From Rhynchospora pubera (taxonomy: Eukaryota; Streptophyta; Magnoliopsida; Poales; Cyperaceae), in contig CM051462.1 in assembly GCA_028095005.1 (NCBI GenBank), positions 234,316,473-234,380,472 of the forward strand: a DNA stretch of 64,000 nt. Reading direction: 5' to 3'. Positions 1-13,337 of the stretch are shown here, in pieces. How positions within the stretch are numbered: the stretch's first letter is position 1; each line of letters begins with the position of its first letter. Below the pieces are notes generated by a model. That model was not told the origin of the DNA. It did no database searches and saw nothing but the letters and a program-made list of their open reading frames with translations. A program made the position numbers and the translations under genes.

Positions 1-2305
1 TGGACGTTAATCCGACAAACTATCCCATCAAATGTTATTAATCCTCATTGATAAACCACATGTTTCAAAAGAGTTGAAATTCGATATTAGTAAATATTAT
101 TTTATAATCCTATTGAAAATTTGTAGAAGTAAAATCATTATGTAAAAAATTGCGAAAGTATAAAATTTTAAAAGTTCGTTTCATTAGATTTCTTTTAAAT
201 TTTGTTATTATGTATATGACATTTTATACATCAACAAAATTTGGAAAAAATTCAAAAACAGTTAAAAATATAATTATATTTCTAAAATTCTACAATCAAT
301 TTTAATTTTGTGATGAATTTATGAGAATTTCATTTTTTTTATCAAGGATAAAAAATTTATGGCCCATTAAATTAATAAATGCCCTCAAATAATTTAAAAA
401 GTATAAAGTATTCTATATTTCATAAAGGTATGTGATTAGATGAAAAATAATTATATAATATTTATTTAGAAACAATTATCCTCTTCAATTTGATTTATCT
501 TTATGCGTGTCTCTACGTAGAGCTGTAGTATTGCAAATTAAGAAAGCTAGTTGTGTGAGTCTGTAAGACTCATTACATGGAATAACATAGGATAATATCA
601 CAATCAATCCGAAATAAATGCACATGGCCCAGCCTTTTGTTTTATTTGTTTGTTGTTTGAGAATTCTACATAGACTTTTGCGTTGCATGGCTAAAAAGAA
701 AGTTTGTAATATATCCATTACACAAAATAACATACAAGATGGTTAAAAAAATCAGAAAAAAAAAATGGGATGACGTCGTCTAGTTACTATAAAAAAATGT
801 CCCAACAACGAAGTATTCTTTGATCATTGTTTATGGTAATAATGCTTTACAAACATAAATTGTTAATCCACCAAAAAAGATTTCACAAAGAAAAATTATA
901 TAAAATATGTATGGGGTTCACCAATGAAAACTCATCTAAAATTTTATGGGGTTCAAATATATGTTGCATATAACAAATTTATATTTTATAATTAGAAATA
1001 CTCATATGTAACACTATTTTTTTAAAAAAAAAATAGGGGTGACATTGACACCCCTATGCTCCACTTAGATCCGTCTCTGATTGTAGTGTGGTAACACTGG
1101 AAAATAGATTTAGATTATGATGATTATGCATGTTTTCTTGATCATTCATATCTTGTTTTTATGTAATTTTCCATAGTTTTATGGTATTGTTACTGTCAAA
1201 TGGCATCTATTTAATAATTTTTTTTTTTTGTATTTTTTTTTTTTTGTAGACTGAGCCAAATAGCTAATATGCAATTATCAAATTTATCATCAAGCTAATA
1301 CAAATGAATAGCCGATACACACAAATACTTATTGCAATCTAGCACGTATACAATATAATCCAACAACATAAGACAATTAAAAATTAAATATGTACTAATA
1401 TGGCATACAAACTTAATTCCCCTCAGATGCAACACATTAGTAGAAAACTAGTTTCTGTCTTCTTATTCTCCATAAATTATTTTTAATGTTGCTTCTAATA
1501 ATGTTTCTAGAAGTTGCCTCGTTAGTTCCTGACAACTCATCTACACCAATCGAAATTTCATTCTTATTTGAAAACTCTAAATTGGTCGATGCATTAAAGA
1601 TATAACTTTATGAAATTTCTCCAAAAATTATCTTTGTCTCTTGGTATAGTACTTTTGGTGCAAATTATAGAATTTTGATCTCACTTTTTAACATTTAGAT
1701 TTCTTTATAATCCAATATAATATAAATACTTGTTTAGTTTCCTCCGATATCTGAAAATCATTTTATATTTGATAACATTATATATGCACGTTGCTTTAAT
1801 TATTAACAAATGATTTGAGATGCTTGCCAAAATGCAAGTTTTGTTAGTATATATGCATGGACTAGACTAGATTGTTTAGAATTATTTTTTTAGGGTCGAT
1901 TGTTTAGAATTATTAATTATGGGTATGCAGTTAATTAGGTTTTATCTGACTGTCTATTAAAATTGTGAAAATAACCATGCCGTACTCTGATAGATTTTTG
2001 GTCTTTTGTAGATATTTGATTATGTCAATTTCATATAAAATGAATAGATAACGCATGTATTATCATGCGAAATGGATGTTCAATATAATATGCATCGGGT
2101 TATCATGCCCATATAGGAGCTGGCGACGAGATTACATGTTGATGTGTTTCGCCGCTTTCTCGTGTCACAGACAATTTATTGTAAATTGAAGGCAAATGAT
2201 TGAAGAACTGCATTTGTCGGATTTAATCACAGCAAATAACTAAAAAAATAATTGAAGAACGCAAATGATTATTCACCAATGACATACAGTCATTTCGTAT
2301 ATACA
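1..2305. other. AT-rich intergenic DNA
   Basis: No coding region, RNA gene or clear repeat boundary could be supported here. The sequence is strongly AT-rich with poly-A and poly-T tracts, and the short open frames in it have no recognisable domains. The block ends at the Helitron-type terminus that begins at 2306. Confidence 0.5.
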
Positions 2306-2333
2306 CTAGTGGGGACGTCGCGCGTTGCACGAC
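2306..2333 (-). mobile_element. Helitron 3' terminus, minus strand
   Basis: Read on the minus strand, a GC-rich hairpin (stem GTCGTGC/GCGCGAC, loop AAC, one T-G wobble; plus positions 2317-2333) is followed after a few bases by CTAG and then a host T. A short GC-rich stem-loop just upstream of CTRR is the standard 3' end of plant Helitrons. The element body would extend to higher coordinates. No convincing 5' TC end was found, so the length is unknown. Confidence 0.6.
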
Positions 2334-2486
2334 CTATTTTTACCACATATAACTATTGTGAACCTATCACTTAGAATAGAAGTAAAATTGTTATATAAGA
2401 TAAATATGCCTGAAAAAAAATAATATGAACAAAAAAATAAATGTAAAAAATAAAATACAAAAAATAAAGGATCGTAAATTCTAAGT

Positions 2487-2576
2487 GAGCGTTGGTGCGG
2501 CAGTTGTTACCAAACTACCTCCTTTACCCATTGTAAATTCAATGACAACCAATAAATGAGCGTTGGTGCGGCAGTT
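2487..2576. repeat. Pair of 20-bp direct repeats
   Basis: The 20-mer gagcgttggtgcggcagttg occurs twice, starting at 2487 and 2557, a 70-bp period. Only the first 20 bases of each unit match, so this is a short duplication inside otherwise unique sequence. Confidence 0.7.
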
Positions 2577-3543
2577 GCTAAAAATGGACATGTCCTATAG
2601 GATAATTCTCATAAATTAAAAATGAGAGATGATATTGTAGGTAACATATGAATGTAATGAAGCTGATTCCATGTACCATTTGAAGAGGCACTTTTTGTTA
2701 AAGATAATCATTCTGGTTATCATCAGCATCAACTGAAACCAATGTTCTTCTCTCTCTATATACTGTGCAAGTGCACATTCAGCCTAAAGAGAAACCATCT
2801 GATTTTTCTTTTTGCAATAATTATAATAAGAAATTGTTCATACTATAGGAAGTGAAAAGTCTGGATGTAATAATATCTTTCCTCGTGTGCCAGCAAAATT
2901 TACACAAAATTGAGATACCAACAAACTAAAACAGATGACAACTCACCAATGCACTATGAAAAGTTGGATCGTGAGAAGTAACCATTCTTGGCAGAGTGCA
3001 TGCGTTAGCAAATGTTACATTTCATATATTATTTTCAGGTGTACTGATATCATTCACATTACACAGATATTCAGATTGAAGTGAATGAATGAGAGTACCT
3101 ATACTGTTGGCAGCTGAAATAGGAATGGCAAACTAAAAGCTAATATTCCTAAGATGCAAATGACTATATTAGTGTGCTGGCCACACCTTTTAAAACTTTG
3201 TTGTTAAAATGTCGACACTTTTTTAGCATACTACCTAGGATGTCTGTTGCATGCATTTAGTATCGGCTAGACCCAAAAGAAAAAGGTAATTATATTTTGG
3301 CAGAGAACAGATACTACAGCGTGATTGCAGAAACGTTATAGATGTATAATAATTAATATATACTAAAATCTGAAGCACTTACATTGACTGTCCTAGGCTC
3401 ATAGCAGAGGAATCAATGCACAAATGGGGCATATAGTGAAGGCACAGATTTGAGCCCATCGCAAAAAAATTGAACTCAATCTACATGTATCTAAGATAGT
3501 TGATTGATAATTGGGCCATATAAGCGAGGTAAGGCACAAATTT

Positions 3544-3648
3544 GTAGGAAACATATAGAGACAAGAAGACATGTATCTAAGAAAAAATTATCAAATAATG
3601 TAGGAAACATATAGAGACAAGAAGACATGTATCTAAGAAAAAATTAAA
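3544..3648. repeat. 56-bp tandem duplication
   Basis: A unit beginning gtaggaaacatatagagaca starts at 3544 and again at 3600. The second copy matches the first for about 48 bases before diverging. No gene is associated with it. Confidence 0.8.
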
Positions 3649-6600
3649 CTCGACGTACCTGTTATCACTTGAAAGACAAACAACTGGATAGGCTGCACAA
3701 AGAAGAAGACAAATAAATATAAATAATACACATACCAGAAACAAAATAATAGCAAAAAGCTACCATTTGAAGGACTAAATATATTTTTTTTGTCAGGAAA
3801 TTTTGTACAGTGCATAAACAGCATGCAAATACCTGAGTGAAGGAAAACAAAAGAAGAAGCAAATACAGGACTTTTGACCCACTGTGACTCCACCAATTAT
3901 GCCAATTTAATTTTGGATATTCAACTCAATGTGATTATAGACCTAAAGTATGTTGATTTCTCCTTTTTTGTGTACCATTATTTGAGCACCACCAATCAGA
4001 AAAAATTAAAATCAATAAAAAAACAAAATCCATGAAATTGTAGATGAAATTGAAATTGCTACCTACAAATTGAAGATACAAAACGAAGAAGAGAGACTCG
4101 AGAAGCCACTCAATGATTCCCTGGATCCAATCAACCGCCAACTTGAACCAATTCGGCCATCATCCCGTTGCATCTGACCAGACCAAACTTGAGGCTGAGC
4201 ACCAGCAAGGAAGTTCATATTACGAAATCAAAGCTATCAGAAGTTATTGGAACTCTTATGATTCTTGAGTAATAATTTCTAGTGAGAGGACCATTTTGTT
4301 AAATTAACTTCGATAATATTTTCATAATCATGTTATGTATAATGTAGGACCGACCCTAGCGCACGTTGTCTGTTGGAACCAAATTTTGCTAGTAGTCTTT
4401 CTCCTGCCCAACCAAGATCAGATCACATATAAGAATGCCTGCATTAGTAATTGCAAAGCAAAAGGAAATGTAATAGACTTTTTTCTGTACATTCTTTAAG
4501 GTGGAACGAACGCTGGAGCATGAATAATAATAGACAAAGATATAAAGAAAGAGTACTCACCATCGCTAAAGAAGCCAGCACTCCATATGGGGCACTCTGA
4601 AGAGAGGAAACTGAAAGACAAAAGCTCCAAATTTTGAACTAAGCAAGATCTAAAGAGGAATACGAAGAAAACGTGACAAAAAAAAAGAGTGGGAAAGCGA
4701 AATCACTGGAAAATAAAAAAGAAGGAATCAATTTGTAAGAATTAAAAATATGAGGATGAATGATCGTACCAAAATTAGTCCACAGCACCCATCAAAAGCT
4801 TCAGATGTGCTCCAATTTCTATTTCTATTGATTGTGTATGATCTATAACTTATGAATAGAAATAGAAATTGGATCTATCACAAAAATGAAGCAAGCAAGA
4901 AGAAAAAATCTGCTAGCTGCCATTAAAAATTATAATCGAATATTACTGAATTTATATATCATACATACATGCTATAGTTTCTTTTTTTTTCCTTCTCATT
5001 TAACAAATGTAAAAGCATGGTTTAAGTATTGCACATGGTTGTAGAAGCCTGATTTATGAATATCCATAATTGTAAAAGCTTAAATGAAAAGTGTTAAGTA
5101 TTTAAATTTTAAAATTATACTTTATAATTTTTTTTGAAGTTAGCTCTAGTATGAACTCAGTACATAAATCAATCATATGCATGAATCTCATTGAACCAAC
5201 AACTAATCTAAATGACTGGATTAAAATACTGAGGTTGTCTAGTTTGATATCGAGTAACACTGAAATACTGAGAACTGAGAAGTTAGAAGCTACTTGCAAT
5301 AAAGGTAAATAATATAATTATATTTAAAATCGTTAATACTCAAAAAGAATATAAAATGTATCTTCGCAACAATCATGGAACTTAGTCGACTCCACACACC
5401 TGTATGGCTGTATGGCTAAGATTCTTGGTGATTGTTGAGTTACTCAAATAAGTTAGAATTGATCAGTATGGCTAACAGGTGTGTGCATTATAGGAAAGGA
5501 AATAGGAGGAACTTACCATAACTATCGATTGATCAGTAAAGAAATACCAGGTTGATGAGAGAGTTGTGTAGAGCATCCGAATTTCACTGGACTAAAATTT
5601 CAATAAAATAATGAAGAACATGACCTGCAAAATAAAAATCAAACCAAAAAAATTAAAAGAACTTACTGGTAAAAATTACCAGCACACCTAATAATGCCTA
5701 AATATTTAAATTGTGGTATAATAATCTTTCAAAATAAGAAAAAGTTAAAATGAATTAATGTCCAAATTTTTTTGAAATGATTGCATTCAAAAACATATCT
5801 AAAAATCAAAGGTCGTGAACTATTAATCTTACATGTTCATTTGTGCTTATTTCCATACTCCATCCACAGATGTAGTCTTCTATGATCAGTTGACTTGATG
5901 CTGAAATAAATTAGAATAAATTATCAGAATACAAAGAAGAAACTAAACACAAAGGTACCAAAAAAATCAGATATGATTAACAGGTAAGTTAGAGATCAAT
6001 GGTAAACCTAGATTAATACTTCACCCAAAGATTAATCTCAAAAAGAAAGGATAACACTTAAGAAGAGAAACAATAAAGAGATTTAAAAAAAAAAGAGAGA
6101 AAAGAGAAAGCAACAACTCAGAAGAAGAGCAGCTCCATTCAAGCAGCACCTAACACTCTGAAACCTGTAAGAAATTTCTAGTAGCACAACCTACAAAGGT
6201 TAAAGAAAACAGATTTGATTAGCAAGTGAAAAGAAAAAGCAGAGAACAAAAATAAAAAGAAAAGAAAGAAAATTAGTAAAGAAATAAGAGAGAGAACCAA
6301 AAGGGAAATAGAAAAAGCAAGGAGACGAGGAGTAAAAGTGAAATTGACATGCTCGTCAGGGAGAAAAAAATCATGGGAAATGGACGAATACCATGGAACA
6401 CCAATGCGCTATCGGAAAAAAATAGAAGCTAGGTCCATAGCACCAGGTCTGCGCTGCTGTAATTGAAAAAAGAGGAAGGAAGGAAGCAGGGAATACACGG
6501 GAAACAATGAGCTCTGTACGGGAGCCACATGGGCGAGCCCATCTGCCCAGTCCATCGAAGGGTTTCTGTCAGAGAAGAGAGCGAGAGGAGAGAGTGGGCG

Positions 6601-7160
6601 ACCCCTGAGGAACCAAAGCGACACATTAAGGCAGAGGGGAAAAATCGAGGCGGAGAAGGAAGAAGCTACACGATAGAGGAGCAGATGCAATCAGACGGAG
6701 AGAATCGAAGGAGGAGAGATGGACGACCGAGATGAAAGAACTGTTCCAACAACTGTTTGCGTACAGTAGTTTCGGAGGCGGATTTCATTCTGCGGAATAA
6801 TATATGTTTTGATTTGATTTGATTGATCTTGATTTTGATGATGTTTTTCTATTTTGACTTTCCAAACCGTCTTAATGAAAATATTTGAGACGCTTTGTTT
6901 GTTTCTTCCATAAAGATGCTCGTAATTAAAAATGGTACATTGCATACTCTGAATTATTGAGACTGATTTTTTTTTTTTTTTTTGCTAATGAATACCAATT
7001 TGGAGTTGGGGATTTTTTTTTAAAAAAAAATAGGAACCATAGTTTGCCGCATATATTGAAAGAAGGGGAAAAAAATCAAGCTATATACAGAAATTTAGAT
7101 CAACTAATTAACTCTCTTGCAACTATTTACCCAATCACTGTGCGCTGCCATTAGAAAATA

Positions 7161-8432
7161 GCCAAAAATCGGATATAACCCCCTCAAATTTTTTTAAACG
7201 AGAAACAAATCCCTCTAATCTTCATAATCGGGTATTAACCCCTTTAATGATATTTAATTCGGATATAAATTCTTTTCATCAAATTTTTTCGTAATTTAAT
7301 AATGAAAAATAAGTTTTTCGTAATTTAGAACGGAAATACCCCGCTTAATCTGTTCAGAAATCCTTGGATCTCTTTCATGTCATCTCTGTGTCAAGGGCTC
7401 TGCTCAACCATCTATTTTTGAAACTCCAATCATTTAGGGCCCCGTCGTAATTATACACAAGAAATATCAAATATTCTAAGACGTAATTTTATTTAGGGAG
7501 CATATATTTTTTTGCTTGATCAGAATTATATTGCTGTGCTTCTTTGCCAATAGTCTTCCTGCCAGGGTCGAGCCCTTTAACTGTTCAACATGATTTAAAA
7601 AATGAGTAATAAGTTATATATTTCACATTAACTATTATACGGAATTGCTTAAGATGATCCCTAAGATTCCATCATCCCCATCATCCTAACGTTGTTTCCG
7701 TTTCTAGTGATGCGTTTTTCTATTTTTAGAAAAAATAGATCCAGCGTTGTTTCCGTTTATACCTTCGATCCTCATCCCCTGTAACTCCTTACCAACCTAA
7801 AGCGTACGCTGTCCCCTCTCCCACACACTGCAACTAACTCATTACCGTACGTTGCCCCCCCCCCCCCCCCCCACACACACACTCCCATCTCCATCGCCTC
7901 CCTTCATCTCTGTAATATAATTAATTGTACTAAATCAGCAGTTACGATATTACCTTCAACATTTATCTATTTAATTTCAACAATTACGATATTACCTTCA
8001 ACATTATATGCTTTCGATAAAATTTAATGCCAAAAACTGACAAGTCAACATATGAAGTTGATTAAATACATTTTACAAAAGAGCATATATTATCTGATTA
8101 CTCCAACATAATATTGTATGAAAGGATACAAAGAGCATAGATTATCTGTTTATACAAACATTATATTACATGAAAGAAAACCCTGACGAAAAAAATGCTT
8201 GGCTCAGTTGCTCAAGAAAGACTTCGCCTACAAGCTTTGGGGCAAAGTATCAGGTGCTAGGGAAATGAGGGAAGAGGGGCATTTCGGTTTTAAATTACAA
8301 AAAATATTTTTAATAATTTAGTTATCAATAAAATTGATGAAAAAGGTTTATATCTGAATTAAATATGATTAAAGAGGTTTATATCCTATTTTGAAGATTT
8401 GAGGGAATTGAGGGGTTATATCCGATTTTGCC
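7161..8432. mobile_element. Mutator-like foldback element with 9-bp TSD
   Basis: The element is flanked by the 9-bp direct repeat TAGAAAATA (7152-7160 and 8433-8441). Its ends are inverted repeats of roughly 180 bp: the left end begins gccaaaaatcggatataa and the right end, reverse-complemented, begins ggcaaaatcggatataa. Similarity continues inward with small indels to about 7345 and 8275. A 9-bp duplication with long inverted ends fits the Mutator superfamily. No transposase-like frame is visible, so it is non-autonomous. A run of 18 C followed by AC repeats lies inside. Confidence 0.8.
7855..7881. repeat. Poly-C (18) plus AC microsatellite
   Basis: Eighteen consecutive C residues (7855-7872) run into an AC dinucleotide tract. 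The tract lies inside the Mutator-like element and is a likely site of sequencing or assembly length error. Confidence 0.9.
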
Positions 8433-8876
8433 TAGAAAATAAAACCACAGTTGACTTGCCACGTTACTCGGGAAGTTTTGGTGTTTGAATTCTTTGTGAC
8501 ATTTTTCTCTTATTTCCTGAGAACAAAGTTATATACTTATATTCAGACCATCGCTCTATGAGCATCCTTGTACAAATTCTTCCTTTCAATCCCGTACACC
8601 AACATCCTTGACTGAATAACTTTAAGACAAACCATACCATAAAAAAAAAATGGCCTAAGTTGACATTAATAAATTAAAACTTGCAACGGGGCAGAAGCAC
8701 CATGCCAGTAAGCAGAATAATCCCTGAGAAAGAGGTGATGAAGCTGAATCAAAATTCATCAATAATCAGCCAAACACAATATGACAAATTATACACATGC
8801 ACAACTGGCATTTAGCTAGCACTCAGTAATTTTCCTATCGTATATAAAAAAAAAAAAAAGAATCACACATGCACGG
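8433..8876. other. Downstream flank of the PUS5-like gene
   Basis: This stretch separates the Mutator-like element from the stop codon of the minus-strand pseudouridine synthase gene and should include its 3' UTR. No polyadenylation site was assigned, although AATAAA-like words occur on the minus strand. Nothing else was recognised. Confidence 0.4.
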
Positions 8877-11800
8877 TCATGTTTCTAGAGATCTTTCTGC
8901 TTGTGTTTGCAATAATGAAGGCAATGGAGCAACCATTGTTATTCTCTGCACAATAAATTAATTATACAATTAGACAGAGCCAGAATACATATACACCAAG
9001 AAATTAATAAAGACAATTAGAGAGAGTCAAAATACATATACATAATACATCAAACAAACTGGTAAAACAATTGATTATCAATTGCTCGAAAAAATAAAAT
9101 TATGCAACATTTCAGATTTTGTCCTTTTTCATGGCCTAAAAAATGTGTGTAAACAAAAAATTCATTAGCAAGACCAAAACTTGGAGTCAAGTTTTGTGTT
9201 CACCCTGATACACACGCATATATGTCAAATTAATAGTATCATGTTTTTAAATAGAACTTCTTACACAGATACACACGCACTATTTTGATGTTTCTATCCA
9301 GACCGACCCTGGAAAGAATCGTACATAATTTCTAATGTGTGTTGCTTATATACCTCATTAGAAGTGGGGTGACAAAGTACAAGCCAGTGTGCATGAAGGT
9401 GATAGCCACAATCTCCTGGTACCGGTTGAACTGGCTTCTCATATCCACTATATTAATAGCAAATTTTAGAGTTCCTATGTTCATGAGATTAGCAACCCTA
9501 AAGTAGCTTCTCTACCTCACTATACCCTGATATCAGTATAACCTCTTTTATAACTACAATTTGTCTCATTTATTGTGTTTAGGGCTGCAACTTCTGTTAC
9601 TTCGGTGCAGCTAAGTGACAACTCTGCATTTTTTAATTCTCTATCTATTATTTCTCTTGGAGTAGTCATAGCATTCCCTTATTATTAAGCATGAGTCATT
9701 GCATAAAGCAAACAATTAAGGCAACTACTAATCTATCTATCTACCTGATTTAAAATTATGTTATTATAGACATTATAAATTAAAATTTAGAAACCCATAC
9801 CCATCCTCTGCGAAGGACCCATTTGAAGAATCTGTGGTGCAGATTTTAGGCACTCCACCATCACAATAAAGAGGGTCACCTGTTTATTCATTCAATTGCA
9901 CACATTATCCAGGTTTACTAAAACGTAAACAATTATATGGAAAGCCAAACAATATATCTCAAGAACTATAGAATAAGAAAAAAATATATATATATATACC
10001 CAAAAGGGGATGACCAATATAGGCCAAGTGGATGCGGATTTGATGTGGCCGTCCTGATTGAATCTCAACCTACATTTGTCAAAAAATAATAATAATAATA
10101 ATAAAAGAAACCTCCAACATACTAATGCAGAAAACCGAGGAATCAGAATAAATCACAGAAGCTATGCATGTTTACCTGTACCAGTGTTTGATTCCTCTGC
10201 AACTCTCTTTCAAGAACATGAACTTTGCTCATTGCTGACTTGCCTACAATTCCACGTGGCCAAAAAGATAAATAAAAGAAAAGAGGAAAGCATGAAGAAA
10301 GTTTACAATCTGGACTACACTCATCTCATGCCATTTAACACAGAAATAATTGTCATTGCAAAAAATAAGGAGGGAGAGAGAACCTGTTGAAGATGCAACA
10401 TAAAGGCCTTGTGCAACTCCATGATACTTGACCAATCCTATGGGCTGCGTTATCATAACCTGATCAAATAAAATAACGATATAATTATTATAACCTAATC
10501 AACATGTTACATAAATATGTTAATTTATAGCAAAATGAACGAACTGATACTACATTACCATATTTACCTCATCATCTTCAATAATACCAGTGACCAAAGC
10601 ACGATAGAATTTTGAAATTTGTCTTGTGTTACAAAATTCTGATTCAATTCTATATTAAAAAAAACATGGAATTCATACCAAGGAGAGTATTTCAAATATT
10701 AGATAAAATAAAAATATATATATAGCAGTAGTGCAGCCAAATAAAAATTGTGCTCACCTGTCACTTGCTGCATTTGCTGTTTTCTCAGCAAAGTAAGACG
10801 CAAGCCTGACTTTTGCTACCTTTGTCTTGGCACAAAGAAGCAAACCTGAAAAAGCAAATGCAAGACACCTCAAATAATACAATTTTTCCCATTGATTAAG
10901 TATCAGTACAATCCAGCCTATTCATGATGGAAATCCCATCTATCAATTTGAGATTTCCAGAATAAGACAAATTGTTGAAGAGCACTACTTCAAGCCTACA
11001 ATGGTTAAAGAATACAGAATTACCCCTAGCTTATAACATGCACAGTTGTTAATGGATGAAGATTTTAGTAAGTGTATCCAGTCAGTACAGGAGGAACCAT
11101 ATCCTATGGGTTGTATTGAGTCTGATCAAACAAGGTGATGAGCTTTCAATTCAAAGTTCAAACAAACCTGATGTGCCTCGTCCCAGGCGGTGAACTGGAA
11201 CTGGATGAGCTTGAGAGGCTTTTCTCTTGGCAGAAGGTGGAGATAAAGTTTTTACTCTCCATTCTCTCCACTGAAGTTGGGTTAAAACAGTTCGTTGCTG
11301 AAAGAGGCCTCCTGGCAGGACTTGTAAACCAGAGGGTTTATTAATCACAACCTGAGATTCCATTACATCAAAATTCAAAAGGTAGTCTAAGATATAGAAG
11401 AAAACTTATCAAGCAATTCTTTAAAGCCAAAAAAGAAGGAACTAACAATGTCATCATCTTCGTACAGAACGTCGAGTAAATATGGTGCAGATGGTTCCTT
11501 CCAGGGAAGCCGATGGTATATAACTTTGGAGCCTTCCCTGAAAAAATAAATAAAATTGCAGGAGATCAACATAAGAGATGAAACATCTCATATTTTCATG
11601 CAGCGAGCAACATGAGTGTTGATTAGGGAATTCAGAAGTATCTAGACCTTAAAATGAAATCAGGATCTTTAACAACTTTGCCATCAACTGCAATCTGCAA
11701 ATAGAAAAAAATTTTCAGAAAATGGCATGATCTCAGGGTAGGAAAACTAAACTGTTTAAGAGCAATCTGCCAATTCAAATAGATTACCTGACCATTTCGA

Positions 11801-12239
11801 ATTCTATGAAGCCAACTGAAAATATAAAAAAAAAATGCAATTAATCAAAATTGGGGTGACATAGAAAGACAGAATCCTCACTCACTTCTATACACTATAG
11901 AGAAGAAACCTACCCTTCAATTGGAGCAGAGTTGTTGTAATTGGATGCATAGAAATCTATCAAAGTCGGAGCTACACTAAAAAAAAAGATATACTTAGAA
12001 TGAAATGAGAAATACAGCACAATTCGAGGTAGAGAGGTGTGAGTAAATAAGTAAGTAAGAGGATGGCAAGGAACTAGGAAGGAAGGAAGAGAGAGAGAGA
12101 AACCGGAGGTGGAGCACTTAATGAGATCGGTGTAGGAGAGGCCGTCGTTGAACTCGGGCCAAGGCCGTCCGAAGGTGTACAGAGGCGGATTGCACGGCGG
12201 CGGCCGAGGAGGGCTTTGGTCGGAAGTCCAGTGCTCCAT
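8877..12239 (-). CDS. PUS5: RNA pseudouridine synthase 5-like (RluA family), 14 exons
   Basis: The predicted protein has 389 residues. Coding exons, in transcript order on the minus strand, are 12104-12239, 11914-11971, 11788-11815, 11648-11694, 11447-11537, 11168-11351, 10758-10845, 10568-10649, 10384-10459, 10176-10243, 10000-10069, 9801-9879, 9354-9447 and 8877-8945. Every junction is GT-AG and the sum (1170 nt) is a multiple of three. The N-terminus carries PWPEFNDGLSYTDL, typical of plant PUS5. A short S4-like segment (IRNGQIAVDGKVV) follows, then the RluA core: NKPSGLQVLPGG, PVHRLGRGTSGLLL, FYRAL and SGRPHQIRIHLAYIGHPLLGDPLY. The family isomerises uridine to pseudouridine in structured RNA. 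The usual HRLD motif reads HRLG, so the catalytic aspartate position is glycine; from memory Arabidopsis PUS5 shows the same. RNA target and compartment are not visible. A transposon sits 92 bp upstream of the start codon. Confidence 0.9.
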
Positions 12240-12416
12240 TGGTTAGTGACTTAGTGGCCCCTCCCTTGTCAGAGAGAGAGAGAGAGAGCGCTTATCAAGC
12301 TGAAAAGTGAAAATAACAGGGAGAGAACAAACCGAAAATTTAAAAAATAAAATTAAATTAATATAATATATTAAAAATAATATCAATATAATAATATTTT
12401 TTTAAATAGTATCACA

Positions 12417-12537
12417 AGATCGGAATCCCAGATTCCGATTGTAAGATCGGAATCTCGGATTCCGACCTAAGCTAAGATCGGAATCCGGAAATCCGACCTT
12501 AGCTAAGATCGGAATCCGAGATTCCGATCTTAGCTAA
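12417..12537. repeat. GATCGGAATC palindrome-like repeats, left arm
   Basis: Four imperfect units of the form gatcggaatc...gattccgat lie in tandem, separated by taagctaagatc-type spacers. Related units occur inverted near 14257-14312 in the right arm of the same element. Each unit is a short perfect or near-perfect palindrome, as in subterminal transposase-binding repeats of DNA transposons, though binding is only inferred. Confidence 0.75.
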
Positions 12538-12904
12538 ACCAATTTTTGTTTGTCCGTTTCGAATAAATTTGATGTACTTTTTTTGTCCGTTCCAACATAA
12601 TCTTTGATGTATTTGCCGAGGATATGATCCTAATGTATTTCACCTCAGACGTCAGACAAAATATAGAAAACTTGATGTTAGCTCTTAATTTCATTATCCT
12701 TGAAAAATATTAAATTATATTCAAGCCTATCAAGATTATATTAAATTATTCATTAATTAATTATTTAGTTTTGTGAAAAATGTCATTAATGCCAAGCCTA
12801 TCAAGATTTTAGAAAACGTTCAATCATTTAATATTTACTATTAAATGTGATAAAGCAATTGATAAATTATGTACGCACTTATTAATATTATATATATATA
12901 TATA

Positions 12905-13301
12905 GTGGATTGATAAAATACACTCTGGTGTATGGATCGTCTCCCGTACACCAAAGTCGTTTATGAAATCCAAAAATCAAACAATCGATCCGAACCGTTC
13001 AAGTTATTCTCCATATTGAAAAACTCTCGGAGACCAAATTTTACCGTTTTTTCGAATTTTTTTGCTATATATTATGATATTTTCAAAAAAAACACTACAA
13101 TTGGAGTATTTCAGGCCCTCCAATTTGAAAATATCATAATATATAGCAAAAAAATTCGAAAAAATATAAAATTTGGTCTCCGAGAGTTTTTCAATATGGA
13201 GAACAAGTTGAACAGTTCGGATCGACCGTTTAATTTTTGGATTTCAAAAACGACTCTGGTGTACGAGGACGATCCGTACACCAGAGTGTATTTTATCACC
13301 C
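12905..13301. mobile_element. MITE A, TA-flanked foldback element
   Basis: The left end reads attgataaaatacactctgg and the right end, reverse-complemented, reads ggtgataaaatacactctgg. The arms continue as imperfect inverted repeats for most of the element. Both sides are (TA)n tracts, suggesting TA target duplication. The core contains ggagaccaaatttta and the 16-mer ggagtatttcaggccc, shared with the next MITE. It is nested in the 12332-14392 element. Confidence 0.75.

Positions 13302-13337
<36 letters not shown>

Larger units (their letters stand above)
2334..7151. other. Intergenic block, possibly the body of the Helitron ending at 2306
   Basis: No gene could be assigned. The block is AT-rich, with a purine-rich stretch at about 6060-6720 that resembles a minus-strand promoter or 5' UTR (CT-rich when read on that strand). 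Open frames of 60-90 codons lack domains. Two local duplications inside it are listed separately. It may be a captured, decayed gene fragment of the minus-strand Helitron, but nothing proves this. Confidence 0.3.

Noticed and set aside
485..5299. Several minus-strand frames of 65-93 codons in the left 5 kb.
   Set aside because: Random-length frames in AT-rich sequence with no domains, homologues I recognise, or splice structure.
6745..6770. tactgtacgcaaac on the minus strand as the 5' end of the Helitron ending at 2306.
   Set aside because: It is not preceded by A and does not start with TC at the right place; the 5' end remains unassigned.
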